From the NCBI GenBank assembly GCA_039931065.1, contig JBDTSP010000013.1, positions 67,010 to 131,009 on the forward strand: DNA of 64,000 nucleotides. Reading direction: 5' to 3'. Below are positions 26,978 through 35,020 of this stretch, in pieces. Both the position numbers and the translations under genes were made by a program. The notes under the pieces are model-generated. The model did no database searches. It had not been told where the DNA came from and worked only from the letters and a program-made list of their open reading frames with translations. This stretch comes from CADEED01 sp039931065 (GTDB taxonomy: Bacteria; Pseudomonadota; Gammaproteobacteria; Steroidobacterales; Steroidobacteraceae). Positions within the stretch are counted from its first letter, which is position 1; each line of letters begins with the position of its first letter.

Positions 26978-27760
26978 TCAGCCGCCGATCGCGCGCATCA
27001 GCTGGAACATGCCGGCCGCGACCACGACGGCGCCGATGCCGCGCGCAACGCGCTCTGCCGCCGGCGCCAGACGTTCGAGTGAGATCGCCGCGGTCACGAT
27101 TGCCATGACCGACAGATCCATCACGCCGACGGCCAGCAGAATCGCGGTCAGCCCGGCGCAACAGCGACAGCAGTAAACGCCGAGGCGCAGACCGTGACTC
27201 CATGCCGTGCGCGCATCGGCCGCGAGCGTTGCACCGCTCGCGGGAGTTTTGTTGCAGCAGTCGAGCTGGCGCGATTTCCAGGCGGTGAACTGCAACGCGC
27301 CGCCGCTGACCACGATCAGCGCCGCCGCGACCGGAACGACGCGTGCCAGCTCCGGCGATTGCATCGCAAACGTCGCGAACGTCACGCCAAACAGAAAGGC
27401 GATGCCGCCAGAAAGCGCCCACACCGAGAAATACGCGACGCCCACCATCAGCGTGAGCAACCCCAGCCGCAAGCCGGCCACGGGGGCGACCGACGCGCGA
27501 TAACGCCTCAGCATCGGCACGAGCGCCGGCAACATCATCGCGACCATCATCAATATCCACATTCCGAGGAACGAGCCCGCAGCGCCGGGCCAGCTCTGGC
27601 CCGGCATCCGCATCCATGCCATGGACATCGTCCAGCGTCCCGGCATCTCCATTCCAGCCATCGAGTTCATGGCACCGCACCAGGCAATCGTCGCCGCCGC
27701 GCTGACGACGAACAGCAGCGCCGCCACGCTGATGAAGACCCGCTCCGGCACAGGCTGCAT
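26978..27760 (-). CDS. DUF2182 membrane protein (predicted metal-binding)
   Basis: 260 residues from ATG 27760, preceded by CAGGAG about 11 bases upstream. It has about seven membrane helices and is Met-rich near the first periplasmic loop (AMNSMAGMEMPGRWTMSM, MAWMRMPG), then MWILMMVAMMLPALVPMLRRYR, the hallmark of DUF2182. A Cys-rich YCCRCCAGL segment lies near residue 195. The family is described as predicted metal-binding integral membrane protein; function unproven. It follows the DUF899 gene by 17 bases, a pairing seen repeatedly in proteobacteria. Confidence 0.85.
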   Translation of the reverse strand: MQPVPERVFISVAALLFVVSAAATIAWCGAMNSMAGMEMPGRWTMSMAWMRMPGQSWPGAAGSFLGMWILMMVAMMLPALVPMLRRYRASVAPVAGLRLGLLTLMVGVAYFSVWALSGGIAFLFGVTFATFAMQSPELARVVPVAAALIVVSGGALQFTAWKSRQLDCCNKTPASGATLAADARTAWSHGLRLGVYCCRCCAGLTAILLAVGVMDLSVMAIVTAAISLERLAPAAERVARGIGAVVVAAGMFQLMRAIGG

Positions 27761-27777
27761 GAGTTCGAACTCCTGGC

Positions 27778-28542
27778 TCAGGCCATCGCGTATTCGTCGT
27801 GGCGCTTCCACCACGGGCCCTGCTCGTTGCGGCCGAGCGGCGCGCGGTCGAGCCACTGGTACGCGCCCCAGAGGTTGTCCAGCCCGCGCGCGTAGGTGGA
27901 ATACGTGTGATGGATGACGCCGTCTTTCATGGCGAAGGCACTCATCCCGGGCCGATCGCGCGTGTAGGTCGGCGCGTCGGTTCCGCAGGTGGCCGCGAAT
28001 TGCAACACCGGTTGTGGCCAGTTGCTCGATGCGTCCATCGCGTGGCCACCGCGCGCGTAGTTGTATTCGATGCTGCCGGCGCGCTGCTCCTCCTCGGTGA
28101 ACGAGATGTTGAAATCGAAATTGAAATCGCCGCCGGCCGAGGATGTCCATGGGAAAGTCCAGCCCATACGCTGCCGATACGCCTGCAATTTCGCGAGCGG
28201 CGCGCGCGACACCGCCGAAAGTGCCACGTCGTGGTTGTTCAGGTGGACCGCAAAGCCGTCGAATCCGTCCGCGATCATGGAACAGGATGGGCATCCCGCC
28301 TTGTAGTTAGGTCCGAACATGAAGTGGTAGACCAGCAGTTGCGAGCGCCCCTGGAAGAGATCCTTGAGCGAGGCGCTGCCGGCGACGGTGTCGAAGCGAT
28401 ACTCCTTGTCGACCCGCACCCAGGGCAGCTCTTGCCGCTGCTTTGCCAGCGCGTCACTGCGCCGCGTGAGCTCCTTCTCCGCCTTGAGCAGCTCGATCCG
28501 GGCTGCCAGCCATTGTTCGCGTGTTCCGGTTGCGTGCGTCAT
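27778..28542 (-). CDS. DUF899 thioredoxin-like protein
   Basis: 254 residues. The DUF899 core is clear: WLAARIELLKAEKELTRRSD at the N-terminus, LPWVRVDKEYRF, then a thioredoxin-fold segment QLLVYHFMFGP followed by CPSCSMIADGFDG (a CxxC-type centre, about residues 87-90). FNFDFNISFTEEE and a C-terminal YARGLDNLWGAYQWLD close the family pattern. Annotated variously as thioredoxin-family or dithiol isomerase, but substrates are unknown. No signal peptide, so cytoplasmic. Operon with the DUF2182 gene; divergent from the HTH regulator gene at 28636. Confidence 0.88.
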   Translation of the reverse strand: MTHATGTREQWLAARIELLKAEKELTRRSDALAKQRQELPWVRVDKEYRFDTVAGSASLKDLFQGRSQLLVYHFMFGPNYKAGCPSCSMIADGFDGFAVHLNNHDVALSAVSRAPLAKLQAYRQRMGWTFPWTSSAGGDFNFDFNISFTEEEQRAGSIEYNYARGGHAMDASSNWPQPVLQFAATCGTDAPTYTRDRPGMSAFAMKDGVIHHTYSTYARGLDNLWGAYQWLDRAPLGRNEQGPWWKRHDEYAMA

Positions 28543-28635
28543 CGTTCATCTCCAGCAGATATGAAGGTTTGAGGTCGTGGGTTAGATTAGGACCGTGCCG
28601 CAAAGGGTGGGAGTTACAAGAGTGGCGGGATTCAG

Positions 28636-29856
28636 TTGGATTCACTGATCACCGCCGCGGCGCGTGCGCTCGCCGCCGGCGATCCACTCGGCGCGTTGAA
28701 TCACATCGCATTGCGTGACGACGCGCCGGCGCTTGCGCTGCGTGGCATCGCGATGGCGCAACTGGGTGATCTCGCCCGGGCGAAGACGTTGCTGCGCAGC
28801 GCGGCGCGCGCGTTTGGTCCCCGGGAAGCCTTGTCGAGAGCACGCTGCATCGTCGCCGAGGCGGAGATCGCATTCGCCTCGCGCGATCTGGGTTGGCCAA
28901 TCAAATCTCTCGTCACCGCGCGGGCGACGCTCGAAGCGCATGGCGACCTGGCCAATGCCGCGCACGCACGATATCTGGAAATCCGGCGCCTCCTTCTCTT
29001 GGGCCACCTCGAGCAAGCCGAGCACCGGCTGGCGCAACTCGATCACGCGCGATTTCCGCCCGCCTCGAAGGCGGTGCATGAGTTGATCGTCGCGGGCATA
29101 GCATTGCGGCGACTCGCAACGAAGCCGGCACGCGCGGCGCTTGGGCGCGCCGCAACGGCCGCGCGCGCCGCGCGGATCCCATCGCTGATGGCGGAAGTCG
29201 AGAGTGCGTCCGCCGTGCTCGAGACACCCGCAGCGCGCCTGGTTTCACAGGGCGAGCAACGCCTGCTGCTGCTCGAAGACGTCGAAGCAATACGCGCCTC
29301 TGAAGCGCTGATCGTGGACGCGTTGCGTCACGAAGTGCGCGACCCGCGCGCCGCCGTTTCGCTCGCGCGGCGGCCGGTGTTGTTCGGGCTCGCGCGGGTG
29401 CTCGCGGAAAGCTGGCCGGGTGATGTGTCGCGCGACTCGCTGATCGCACGCGTGTTCCGCACGCGACGCGCCGATGAAACGCATCGGGCGCGATTGCGCG
29501 TCGAGATCGGCCGGTTGCGCAAACTATTGCGCCTGGTTGCCACCGTGAGCGCAACCGCCCGCGGGTTCGCGCTCGCGCCACTTCAGCGCCGGAAAGTCGT
29601 CGTGCTGGCGCAGCCCGTCGATGGCCAACATGCCGCGGTGCTCGCGCTGCTGGCCGATGGCGAGTCCTGGTCGAGTTCGGCGCTCGCCCTGGCGCTCGGC
29701 GCGAGCCAACGCACCACGCAGCGGTCGCTCGATTCGCTCGCCGCGGGTGGCAAGGTGCAGTCTTTCGGCCGTGGCCGCGCGCGCCGCTGGCTGACACCGC
29801 CCGTGCCCGGATTCACGACGACCTTGTTACTCCCCGCTCCGCTGCCGATTGACTAG
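28636..29856 (+). CDS. HTH transcriptional regulator with TPR-like N-terminus
   Basis: 406 residues, TTG start at 28636 with only a weak GGCGGGA upstream. Residues 1-200 are helical TPR-like repeats rich in Ala and Arg (AMAQLGDLARAKTLLRSAA, HLEQAEHRLAQLDH). Residues about 225-320 look like an OmpR-type winged helix (RPVLFGLARVLAESWPGDVSRDSLIARVF, then a basic LRVEIGRLRKLLR recognition helix). The C-terminal 80 residues suggest a second winged helix (SALALALGASQRTTQRSLDSLAAGGKVQ). Probably controls the adjacent beta-propeller gene, 9 bases downstream, and perhaps the divergent DUF899/DUF2182 operon; this is inference from position. Confidence 0.75.
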   Translation: MDSLITAAARALAAGDPLGALNHIALRDDAPALALRGIAMAQLGDLARAKTLLRSAARAFGPREALSRARCIVAEAEIAFASRDLGWPIKSLVTARATLEAHGDLANAAHARYLEIRRLLLLGHLEQAEHRLAQLDHARFPPASKAVHELIVAGIALRRLATKPARAALGRAATAARAARIPSLMAEVESASAVLETPAARLVSQGEQRLLLLEDVEAIRASEALIVDALRHEVRDPRAAVSLARRPVLFGLARVLAESWPGDVSRDSLIARVFRTRRADETHRARLRVEIGRLRKLLRLVATVSATARGFALAPLQRRKVVVLAQPVDGQHAAVLALLADGESWSSSALALALGASQRTTQRSLDSLAAGGKVQSFGRGRARRWLTPPVPGFTTTLLLPAPLPID

Positions 29857-29865
29857 GATGAACGC

Positions 29866-30498
29866 ATGAAAAAATCAGCTGCTGAAATCGTGCGTGAATA
29901 CGGCCCCTTTCCCGGCGTCGAAGCCATACATGGCGTCACCTACGACGGGGCGAATGTGTGGTTCTCGTCGGGCGACAAATTGAATGTTCTCGATCCCGGT
30001 AGCGGGAAAACCCTGCGCTCGATCGATGCCGCCGCGCATGCGGGCACGGCGTTCGATGGCAAACATCTTTTCCAGATCGCCGGGGAACAGATTCAGAAAA
30101 TCGATCCCGCTACCGGCCGTGTGCTCGCAACCATCCCGGCTCCCGAGGGTGGCGGTTCGGGTCTCGCCTGGGCTGAAGGATCGTTGTGGGTGGGACAATA
30201 TCGCAATCGCAAAATCCGCCAGATCGATCCCGAAACCGGCGCGACCTTGCGCACCCTCGAGTCCAACCGCTTCGTCACTGGCGTCAGCTGGGTGGACAAG
30301 GAACTCTGGCACGGCACCTGGGAAGATGAGCACAGCGAACTGCGGCGCATCGACCCGAAGACGGGGGCGGTGCTGGAAAGCCTCGAAATGCCGTCCGGAA
30401 CGATGATTTCCGGACTCGAGTCGAACGGCAGCAATCAATTTTTTTGCGGTGGCGGCAAGAGCGGCAAGGTGCGCGCCGTGCGCCGCCCCGCGAAGTAG
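29866..30498 (+). CDS. Cytoplasmic beta-propeller protein, glutamine cyclotransferase-like
   Basis: 210 residues built of repeating four-stranded blades with the phrases GVTYDGANVWFSSGDKLNVLD, IQKIDPATGRVLATI, KIRQIDPETGATLRTL and ELRRIDPKTGAVLESL. This is the YncE/glutaminyl-peptide cyclotransferase superfamily pattern (about five blades). No signal peptide. Enzymatic residues for cyclotransferase activity are not identifiable by eye, so an enzymatic role is uncertain. It follows the HTH gene by 9 bases, so the two form an operon. Confidence 0.72.
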   Translation: MKKSAAEIVREYGPFPGVEAIHGVTYDGANVWFSSGDKLNVLDPGSGKTLRSIDAAAHAGTAFDGKHLFQIAGEQIQKIDPATGRVLATIPAPEGGGSGLAWAEGSLWVGQYRNRKIRQIDPETGATLRTLESNRFVTGVSWVDKELWHGTWEDEHSELRRIDPKTGAVLESLEMPSGTMISGLESNGSNQFFCGGGKSGKVRAVRRPAK

Positions 30499-30576
30499 TT
30501 CAACAGGCGGTGTTGACCTATAGCCTTCGTCGCCCGCGTGGTTCACGCTTCCCGCAGTAGTTAGTACGGGGCTGGC

Positions 30577-30747
30577 ATGACGAAATTCATCGTCGCATTG
30601 ATTCTGGTGGCGGCGCTGCTCGTGGGCGGCCTGGTTGGCCTACTGCGTGGCCGGCGTACACCCATGGCATCCCCGGAGGCGCTCGAGCGGGTCAAGCAGC
30701 GCAACCGCGAACTCGAGGTGCAGGATCGCCGCGAGGGCAAGGACTAG
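30577..30747 (+). CDS. Small single-pass membrane protein, DUF2897-like
   Basis: 56 residues. ATG 30577 follows GGGGCTGGC. An N-terminal hydrophobic helix (FIVALILVAALLVGGLVGLL) is followed by basic residues GRR and a charged helix (EALERVKQRNRELEVQDRRE). DUF2897-type micro-proteins have this build. Function unknown. The TAG stop at 30745-30747 overlaps the end of a doubtful opposite-strand ORF. Confidence 0.6.
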   Translation: MTKFIVALILVAALLVGGLVGLLRGRRTPMASPEALERVKQRNRELEVQDRREGKD

Positions 30748-30893
30748 CCGGCGCGCCCCGTCAGCCGCCGGTGCGGACGTGCCACCATTCGGCGCGACGA
30801 TCGAACTCGATGGCGTGATCGTGCCTTGCGCCGCACCGTGGAAACGCCGAGAACGACCGTCAGAATCGTCCCGATGGCCAAGCGCTTGAACAT
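30744..30893 (-). pseudogene. Doubtful small ORF with signal-peptide start, possibly frameshifted
   Basis: ATG 30893 follows a good GGGAG. The first 20 residues (MFKRLAIGTILTVVLGVSTV) read as a signal peptide, but the next codons give only Arg-rich sequence to a TAG at 30744. In another frame the DNA after this point reads AAQGTITPSSSIVAP, a natural signal-peptide end and mature start, suggesting a small frameshift. Could also be chance. Confidence 0.25.
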
Positions 30894-30953
30894 CCGGTCA
30901 CTCCCGTTCGATCGCCGCAGGGTGTAGTGCCCGGATACCGTAACGCGTGAGGG

Positions 30954-31160
30954 TCAATTGCGCGCGCCGAGCCTTGCGAGCATCGCGCTCAATTCCCCGG
31001 GGCTGATATAGAAGTGTTCGCACACTCGCCCCCACAACATCGCCGTGGGAACGTTGCGGCCGCCGCGCTCTTTCTGCGTCTCGTGCAGCACGTACAAAAC
31101 GACGCGCTCCTTGCGTGTCAGGCCGTCACGGACATCGGGAATGTCGGGTCTCGTGATCAT
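30954..31160 (-). CDS. Small hypothetical protein
   Basis: 68 residues from ATG 31160; an alternative longer reading to 31232 looks less natural. Sequence pattern GLTRKERVVLYVLHETQKERGG...VPTAMLWGRVCEH...ISPGELSAMLARLG suggests three helices like a small winged-helix or HTH protein. No family recognised and no clear Shine-Dalgarno. It lies 89 bases downstream of the GIY-YIG-like gene on the same strand. Confidence 0.5.
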   Translation of the reverse strand: MITRPDIPDVRDGLTRKERVVLYVLHETQKERGGRNVPTAMLWGRVCEHFYISPGELSAMLARLGARN

Positions 31161-31249
31161 CGACGCCCACACTAGCCCACGGGATACGCTCGAGCCAGCA
31201 CGGGATGTGGTCCAGTCTGAGCGGGCGCTCACTCGCAGCTACCGCGGCC

Positions 31250-31804
31250 TCAGTGCCCTCCCTCGACGTGGATGCCGGCATCCGCCAGCGCGCCGGCGAG
31301 AGCCGCTTCGATACGCGCCGCCTCACTACGTTTGATGTGTTGGAGGTGCAGCGTCGGACCCGTCAGGACCTCGATGCCGCGCTTGAGCACGCTGCCGGCG
31401 GCGCGAATGCCGCTCTTGTGCTGATCGAAGCGTTGCGCGGGCGGATAACGGCTCATGCCGACATAGACGCCGTGGTCATCACCGCGCCGGTCGGAATAGT
31501 CGAGCAGGATCAGATAGATATTCGAGCGGCCGCTGCCCTTCGCGGTGAAACGCGCGGCGACCTCGTACGCCGTGGGCAGCCAGCTGATGTAACGCATCGG
31601 GAGCCAGTCCGGAATCGATGCGCCGGCTCGCTTCCACAGCAGATCCTGGGCCGCTTCGATGTGCGCGGCGAAGTGACCGCGCATCCAGCGTTCGTGAATG
31701 CAGTGCGCGCCGGCGACACCGTCGCCCGATTTCAGCGCCTGCTCGAACACGGTCGCGAGTTCGCCGTCCGACTTCATCCGCAATGGTCGCTGGCCCGGAC
31801 CCAT
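31250..31804 (-). CDS. GIY-YIG-like domain protein
   Basis: 184 residues (ATG 31804; an internal ATG at 31777 is a possible start). The central part has NIYLILLDYS followed by GVYVGMSRYPPAQRFDQHKSG, which matches the GIY-YIG nuclease pattern (two short strands, then YVG-x(8)-R-x(3)-H-x-G). A catalytic Arg is present; the later conserved Glu could be in EAARIEAALAGAL. The N-terminal 90 residues are unrecognised. Stand-alone GIY-YIG proteins cleave DNA in repair or restriction, but no partner gene is present, so function is open. Confidence 0.55.
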   Translation of the reverse strand: MGPGQRPLRMKSDGELATVFEQALKSGDGVAGAHCIHERWMRGHFAAHIEAAQDLLWKRAGASIPDWLPMRYISWLPTAYEVAARFTAKGSGRSNIYLILLDYSDRRGDDHGVYVGMSRYPPAQRFDQHKSGIRAAGSVLKRGIEVLTGPTLHLQHIKRSEAARIEAALAGALADAGIHVEGGH

Positions 31805-31843
31805 TGGCGCCGGTGAATCAGCGCCGCCCGATCGACGGGAAGT

Positions 31844-33286
31844 TCACTCGAACAGGCTCACGATGCTCTGGTACTTCTCGATGTACCAGCGGTTCTCGTT
31901 GTTGTAGCGGGGGATAGCCACTGGATAGGCCGCAGTTCCTTCCGCCTTCCAGACACACGGGCATTTCACCGCGGAGTCGGCGGGCTGCGCTTGCGCGCGG
32001 CTCAGTTCATCGAGCCGCACGTTCATCCGGGTCAGGACGCCGTAGAGTTTGGCCACGTTGCGCGGTCCGCCGTTGTAAGCCGCGACCGGAAAAATCCCCA
32101 GCACGACCGGATTTTTGCCGTAGGCCTCGCGAATGTCAGGCCGCATCGCCGAAATCTCCATATCCAGCAGGCAGACCGCCGCCTTCATGGCATTCAGCAG
32201 ATTCGTGGCGCCGCGCTCGAACACCGGGTCGAGCTTCGCCCCGGCGCATCGCCTCACTACCGCGGAGTAGGTGCCATTCCCGCGGCGGTTGGTGAATTGC
32301 ATCGGTCCCAGCGCTTTTGCTCTCGACACGCTGTACCGATACGCCTCGTCCTCCTTGAGTCCGTACTGGCTCAAGACCTCCTCGAAGGCGACCGCCTGTT
32401 TCTCGACGTAATCCCGGTCGTCGGTCTGCTCGATGACCGCAAGCGTGGTGACAACTTCGGGAGGAATGACATCGGCGAGCAGCTTTCCCGGAAAGCCGGC
32501 GCTCGGCACTTTGGCGAGACGCAGTTCTTCGAGCGCCTTGCCGGCCGTGGCAAGCAGGAATTCCTTCCCGCCGCTGACGAAACCCGGATCGAAAGTGTCT
32601 TCGGTGAAGGGTAGATAGACAATCGGCTTCGCGGTCTGGACGACGGCGTTCCACTGACGGCGCTTGACGAGTTTGTTTTCGAATACCGGAAACTTGCGAC
32701 CGTAGACTTTGAGCGGCTCCCCGTCCGCGGAGAACGCGAACATCAGCCGCTCGGCGCCAGTGCCCTTCACGTGCCGTGCTTCGATGCCCGGCGTGAGCGT
32801 GCGGAAGGACAGCGGCCTTCTGCCAGGTTTCCAGCGGATCGGCGGCCGGGGAAGTTCGATCTGCGCGACGGTCCACTGCTCTTTGGTCTCGCTCCATAAC
32901 GCGAACGCGACGGGCCGCCCTCGCAGGGTCTGGCGTTTGCCCTTTCCGGTCAGGACGTACTTGAGCTGGACGTCACGCAGCAGCGACTGCGCTTCGGTGA
33001 CGAGGTCGTGGATCGCCTCATGGCGGTTCCGGATGCGACCTTGGACCACGACCTCAGCCACACCGTCTTCGGCTTGCTCGGTCTCGGGCCGCTCGGTCTC
33101 GGCAACGGCGAGCGGCACCTCGCCTTCCTGCTGCTTCGATTCTTCCACGGCGGGCAAAGCGGGTGCCTCGATCGCGGGGTCCGGCACTGCGTCGATGAAG
33201 GTCGGCTCGGATTCGTCGTCGAGACCGGCGGTGGTCGCGCATCCCGCCGAGGTCAACGCTAGGAGTATCAGCAGGATGCGAATCAC
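31844..33286 (-). CDS. Lipoprotein with lytic transglycosylase-like (SLT) domain
   Basis: 480 residues, GTG start at 33286 directly behind GGAGGAATTC. Lipobox LTSAGC (about residue 16), then an acidic linker to about residue 75. Residues about 270-440 resemble an SLT domain: VIEQTDDRDYVEKQ, SRAKALGPMQFTNRRGNGTYSAVV and a C-terminal VAAYNGGPRNVAKLYG motif. The usual catalytic ES is not obvious; the Glu in VIEQTDD is the best candidate. Inserted sequence makes it longer than common SLT lipoproteins. Likely acts on peptidoglycan at the outer membrane; activity uncertain. Confidence 0.75.
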   Translation of the reverse strand: MIRILLILLALTSAGCATTAGLDDESEPTFIDAVPDPAIEAPALPAVEESKQQEGEVPLAVAETERPETEQAEDGVAEVVVQGRIRNRHEAIHDLVTEAQSLLRDVQLKYVLTGKGKRQTLRGRPVAFALWSETKEQWTVAQIELPRPPIRWKPGRRPLSFRTLTPGIEARHVKGTGAERLMFAFSADGEPLKVYGRKFPVFENKLVKRRQWNAVVQTAKPIVYLPFTEDTFDPGFVSGGKEFLLATAGKALEELRLAKVPSAGFPGKLLADVIPPEVVTTLAVIEQTDDRDYVEKQAVAFEEVLSQYGLKEDEAYRYSVSRAKALGPMQFTNRRGNGTYSAVVRRCAGAKLDPVFERGATNLLNAMKAAVCLLDMEISAMRPDIREAYGKNPVVLGIFPVAAYNGGPRNVAKLYGVLTRMNVRLDELSRAQAQPADSAVKCPCVWKAEGTAAYPVAIPRYNNENRWYIEKYQSIVSLFE

Positions 33287-33396
33287 GAATTCCTCCGGAG
33301 TCGGCGAGCGGCCATCTTAGAGGAAGCGCCGAGCCACCATCGTGACTGCATTCTCGCCCTGCGCAACCTGCGCAACAATTTCCACCGGCTTAACCG

Positions 33397-35004
33397 TCAC
33401 TCCCACTCGATCGTGGCGGGCGGCTTTCCGGAAATGTCGTACACCACGCGCGAGATTCCCTTCACTTCGTTGACGATGCGGCGCGAGCAGATGTCGAGGA
33501 AATCGTACGGCAGGCGCGCCCAGTGCGCGGTCATGAAGTCGACCGTTTCGACTGCCCGCAGGCTAACTACGTAGTCGTAACGGCGCCCGTCACCCATCAC
33601 GCCCACGGAGCGCACCGGCAGGAACACGGCGAACGCCTGCGAAGTCTTGTCGTACAGATCGTGGCGGCGCAGCTCTTCGATGAAGATGGCGTCGGCCTGG
33701 CGCAGCAGATCGGCGTAGTCCTTGCGTACCTCGCCGAGAATGCGCACGCCGAGACCGGGGCCCGGGAACGGATGGCGATAGACCATCTCGCGCGGCAGGC
33801 CGAGCTCGACGCCCATCTTGCGCACTTCGTCCTTGAACAGCTCGCGTAGCGGTTCGACCAGCTTCATGCGCATGTTCGCCGGCAGACCGCCCACGTTGTG
33901 GTGCGACTTGATGACGTGTGCCTTGCCGGTCTTGCTGCCCGCCGATTCGATGACGTCCGGGTAGATAGTGCCCTGCGCCAGCCAGTCCACGCCCGTGAGC
34001 TTGTTTGCTTCTTCGTCGAACACCTTCACGAACAGGCCGCCGATGATCTTGCGCTTCTTCTCCGGATCGTTCTCACCACGCAGGGCATCGAGGAAACGGG
34101 CCTCCGCATCGACGCGGATGACCTTCACGCCCAGGTTGGCGGCGAAGATCTTCATGACCTGGTCGCCTTCATTGAGCCGCATCAAGCCATGATCCACGAA
34201 GACGCAGGTGAGTTGCTCGCCGATGGCCTTGTGCAGCAGCGCGGCGACGACGGAGGAATCTACACCGCCCGAAAGCCCTAACAGCACCTTGCCTTTGCCC
34301 ACCTGCGCACGCACGCGGGAGATGGCGTCGTCGATGATGTTGCCGACGCTCCACAGCGGTTCGCAGCCGCAGATCTCGCGCACGAAACGTTCGAGCAGCT
34401 TCGCGCCCTGCAACGTGTGCGTGACTTCGGGATGGAACTGCACCGCGTAGAAGCGGCGCGCCTCATCCACCATCGCGGCCAGCGGCGCGTTCGCGCTGTG
34501 CGCAACGGCGGTGAATCCTGGCGGCAGCGACTCAACGCGGTCGCCGTGGCTCATCCAGACGTCGAACACGGATTTCCCGGCGCCATCCTTGCGATCGAAC
34601 AGGCCGTCGAGCAGCTTGCTGGGCGCACTGGCGGTGACTTCGGCGTAGCCGAACTCGCGGTGATTGCTGGGGAGCACCTTGCCGCCCAACTGCTGCGCCA
34701 TCGTCTGCATGCCGTAGCAGATGCCGAGCACCGGGACACCGAGCTCGAACACCACCTGCGGCGAACGCGGCGGCTCCTGGTCGGTGACGGACTCGGGCCC
34801 GCCGGACAGGATGATGCCCTTGGGTTTCCACTTGCGGACGTCCTCGTTGGTGACGTCCCAGGGGAGGATTTCGCAGTAGACACCCAGTTCGCGCACCCGG
34901 CGCGCAATCAGCTGGGTGTATTGGGCACCGAAGTCGAGGATCAGGACGCGCGCGGAGTGGATGTCGGTCTGCTGACCCGTTGAACTCATCGCCGCACTCG
35001 TCAT
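33397..35004 (-). CDS. guaA: GMP synthase (glutamine-hydrolysing)
   Basis: 535 residues. Converts XMP to GMP using glutamine. N-terminal class I amidotransferase (Cys in LGICYGMQTM, His/Glu in FHPEVTHT), then the ATP pyrophosphatase domain with P-loop LSGGVDSSVVA and the C-terminal dimerisation domain ending ATIEWE. Start ATG 35004 has GAGG 6 bases upstream. Second gene of the guaBA operon, 16 bases after guaB, the standard arrangement. Confidence 0.98.
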   Translation of the reverse strand: MTSAAMSSTGQQTDIHSARVLILDFGAQYTQLIARRVRELGVYCEILPWDVTNEDVRKWKPKGIILSGGPESVTDQEPPRSPQVVFELGVPVLGICYGMQTMAQQLGGKVLPSNHREFGYAEVTASAPSKLLDGLFDRKDGAGKSVFDVWMSHGDRVESLPPGFTAVAHSANAPLAAMVDEARRFYAVQFHPEVTHTLQGAKLLERFVREICGCEPLWSVGNIIDDAISRVRAQVGKGKVLLGLSGGVDSSVVAALLHKAIGEQLTCVFVDHGLMRLNEGDQVMKIFAANLGVKVIRVDAEARFLDALRGENDPEKKRKIIGGLFVKVFDEEANKLTGVDWLAQGTIYPDVIESAGSKTGKAHVIKSHHNVGGLPANMRMKLVEPLRELFKDEVRKMGVELGLPREMVYRHPFPGPGLGVRILGEVRKDYADLLRQADAIFIEELRRHDLYDKTSQAFAVFLPVRSVGVMGDGRRYDYVVSLRAVETVDFMTAHWARLPYDFLDICSRRIVNEVKGISRVVYDISGKPPATIEWE

Positions 35005-35020
35005 GGTTTACCTCTATGAC

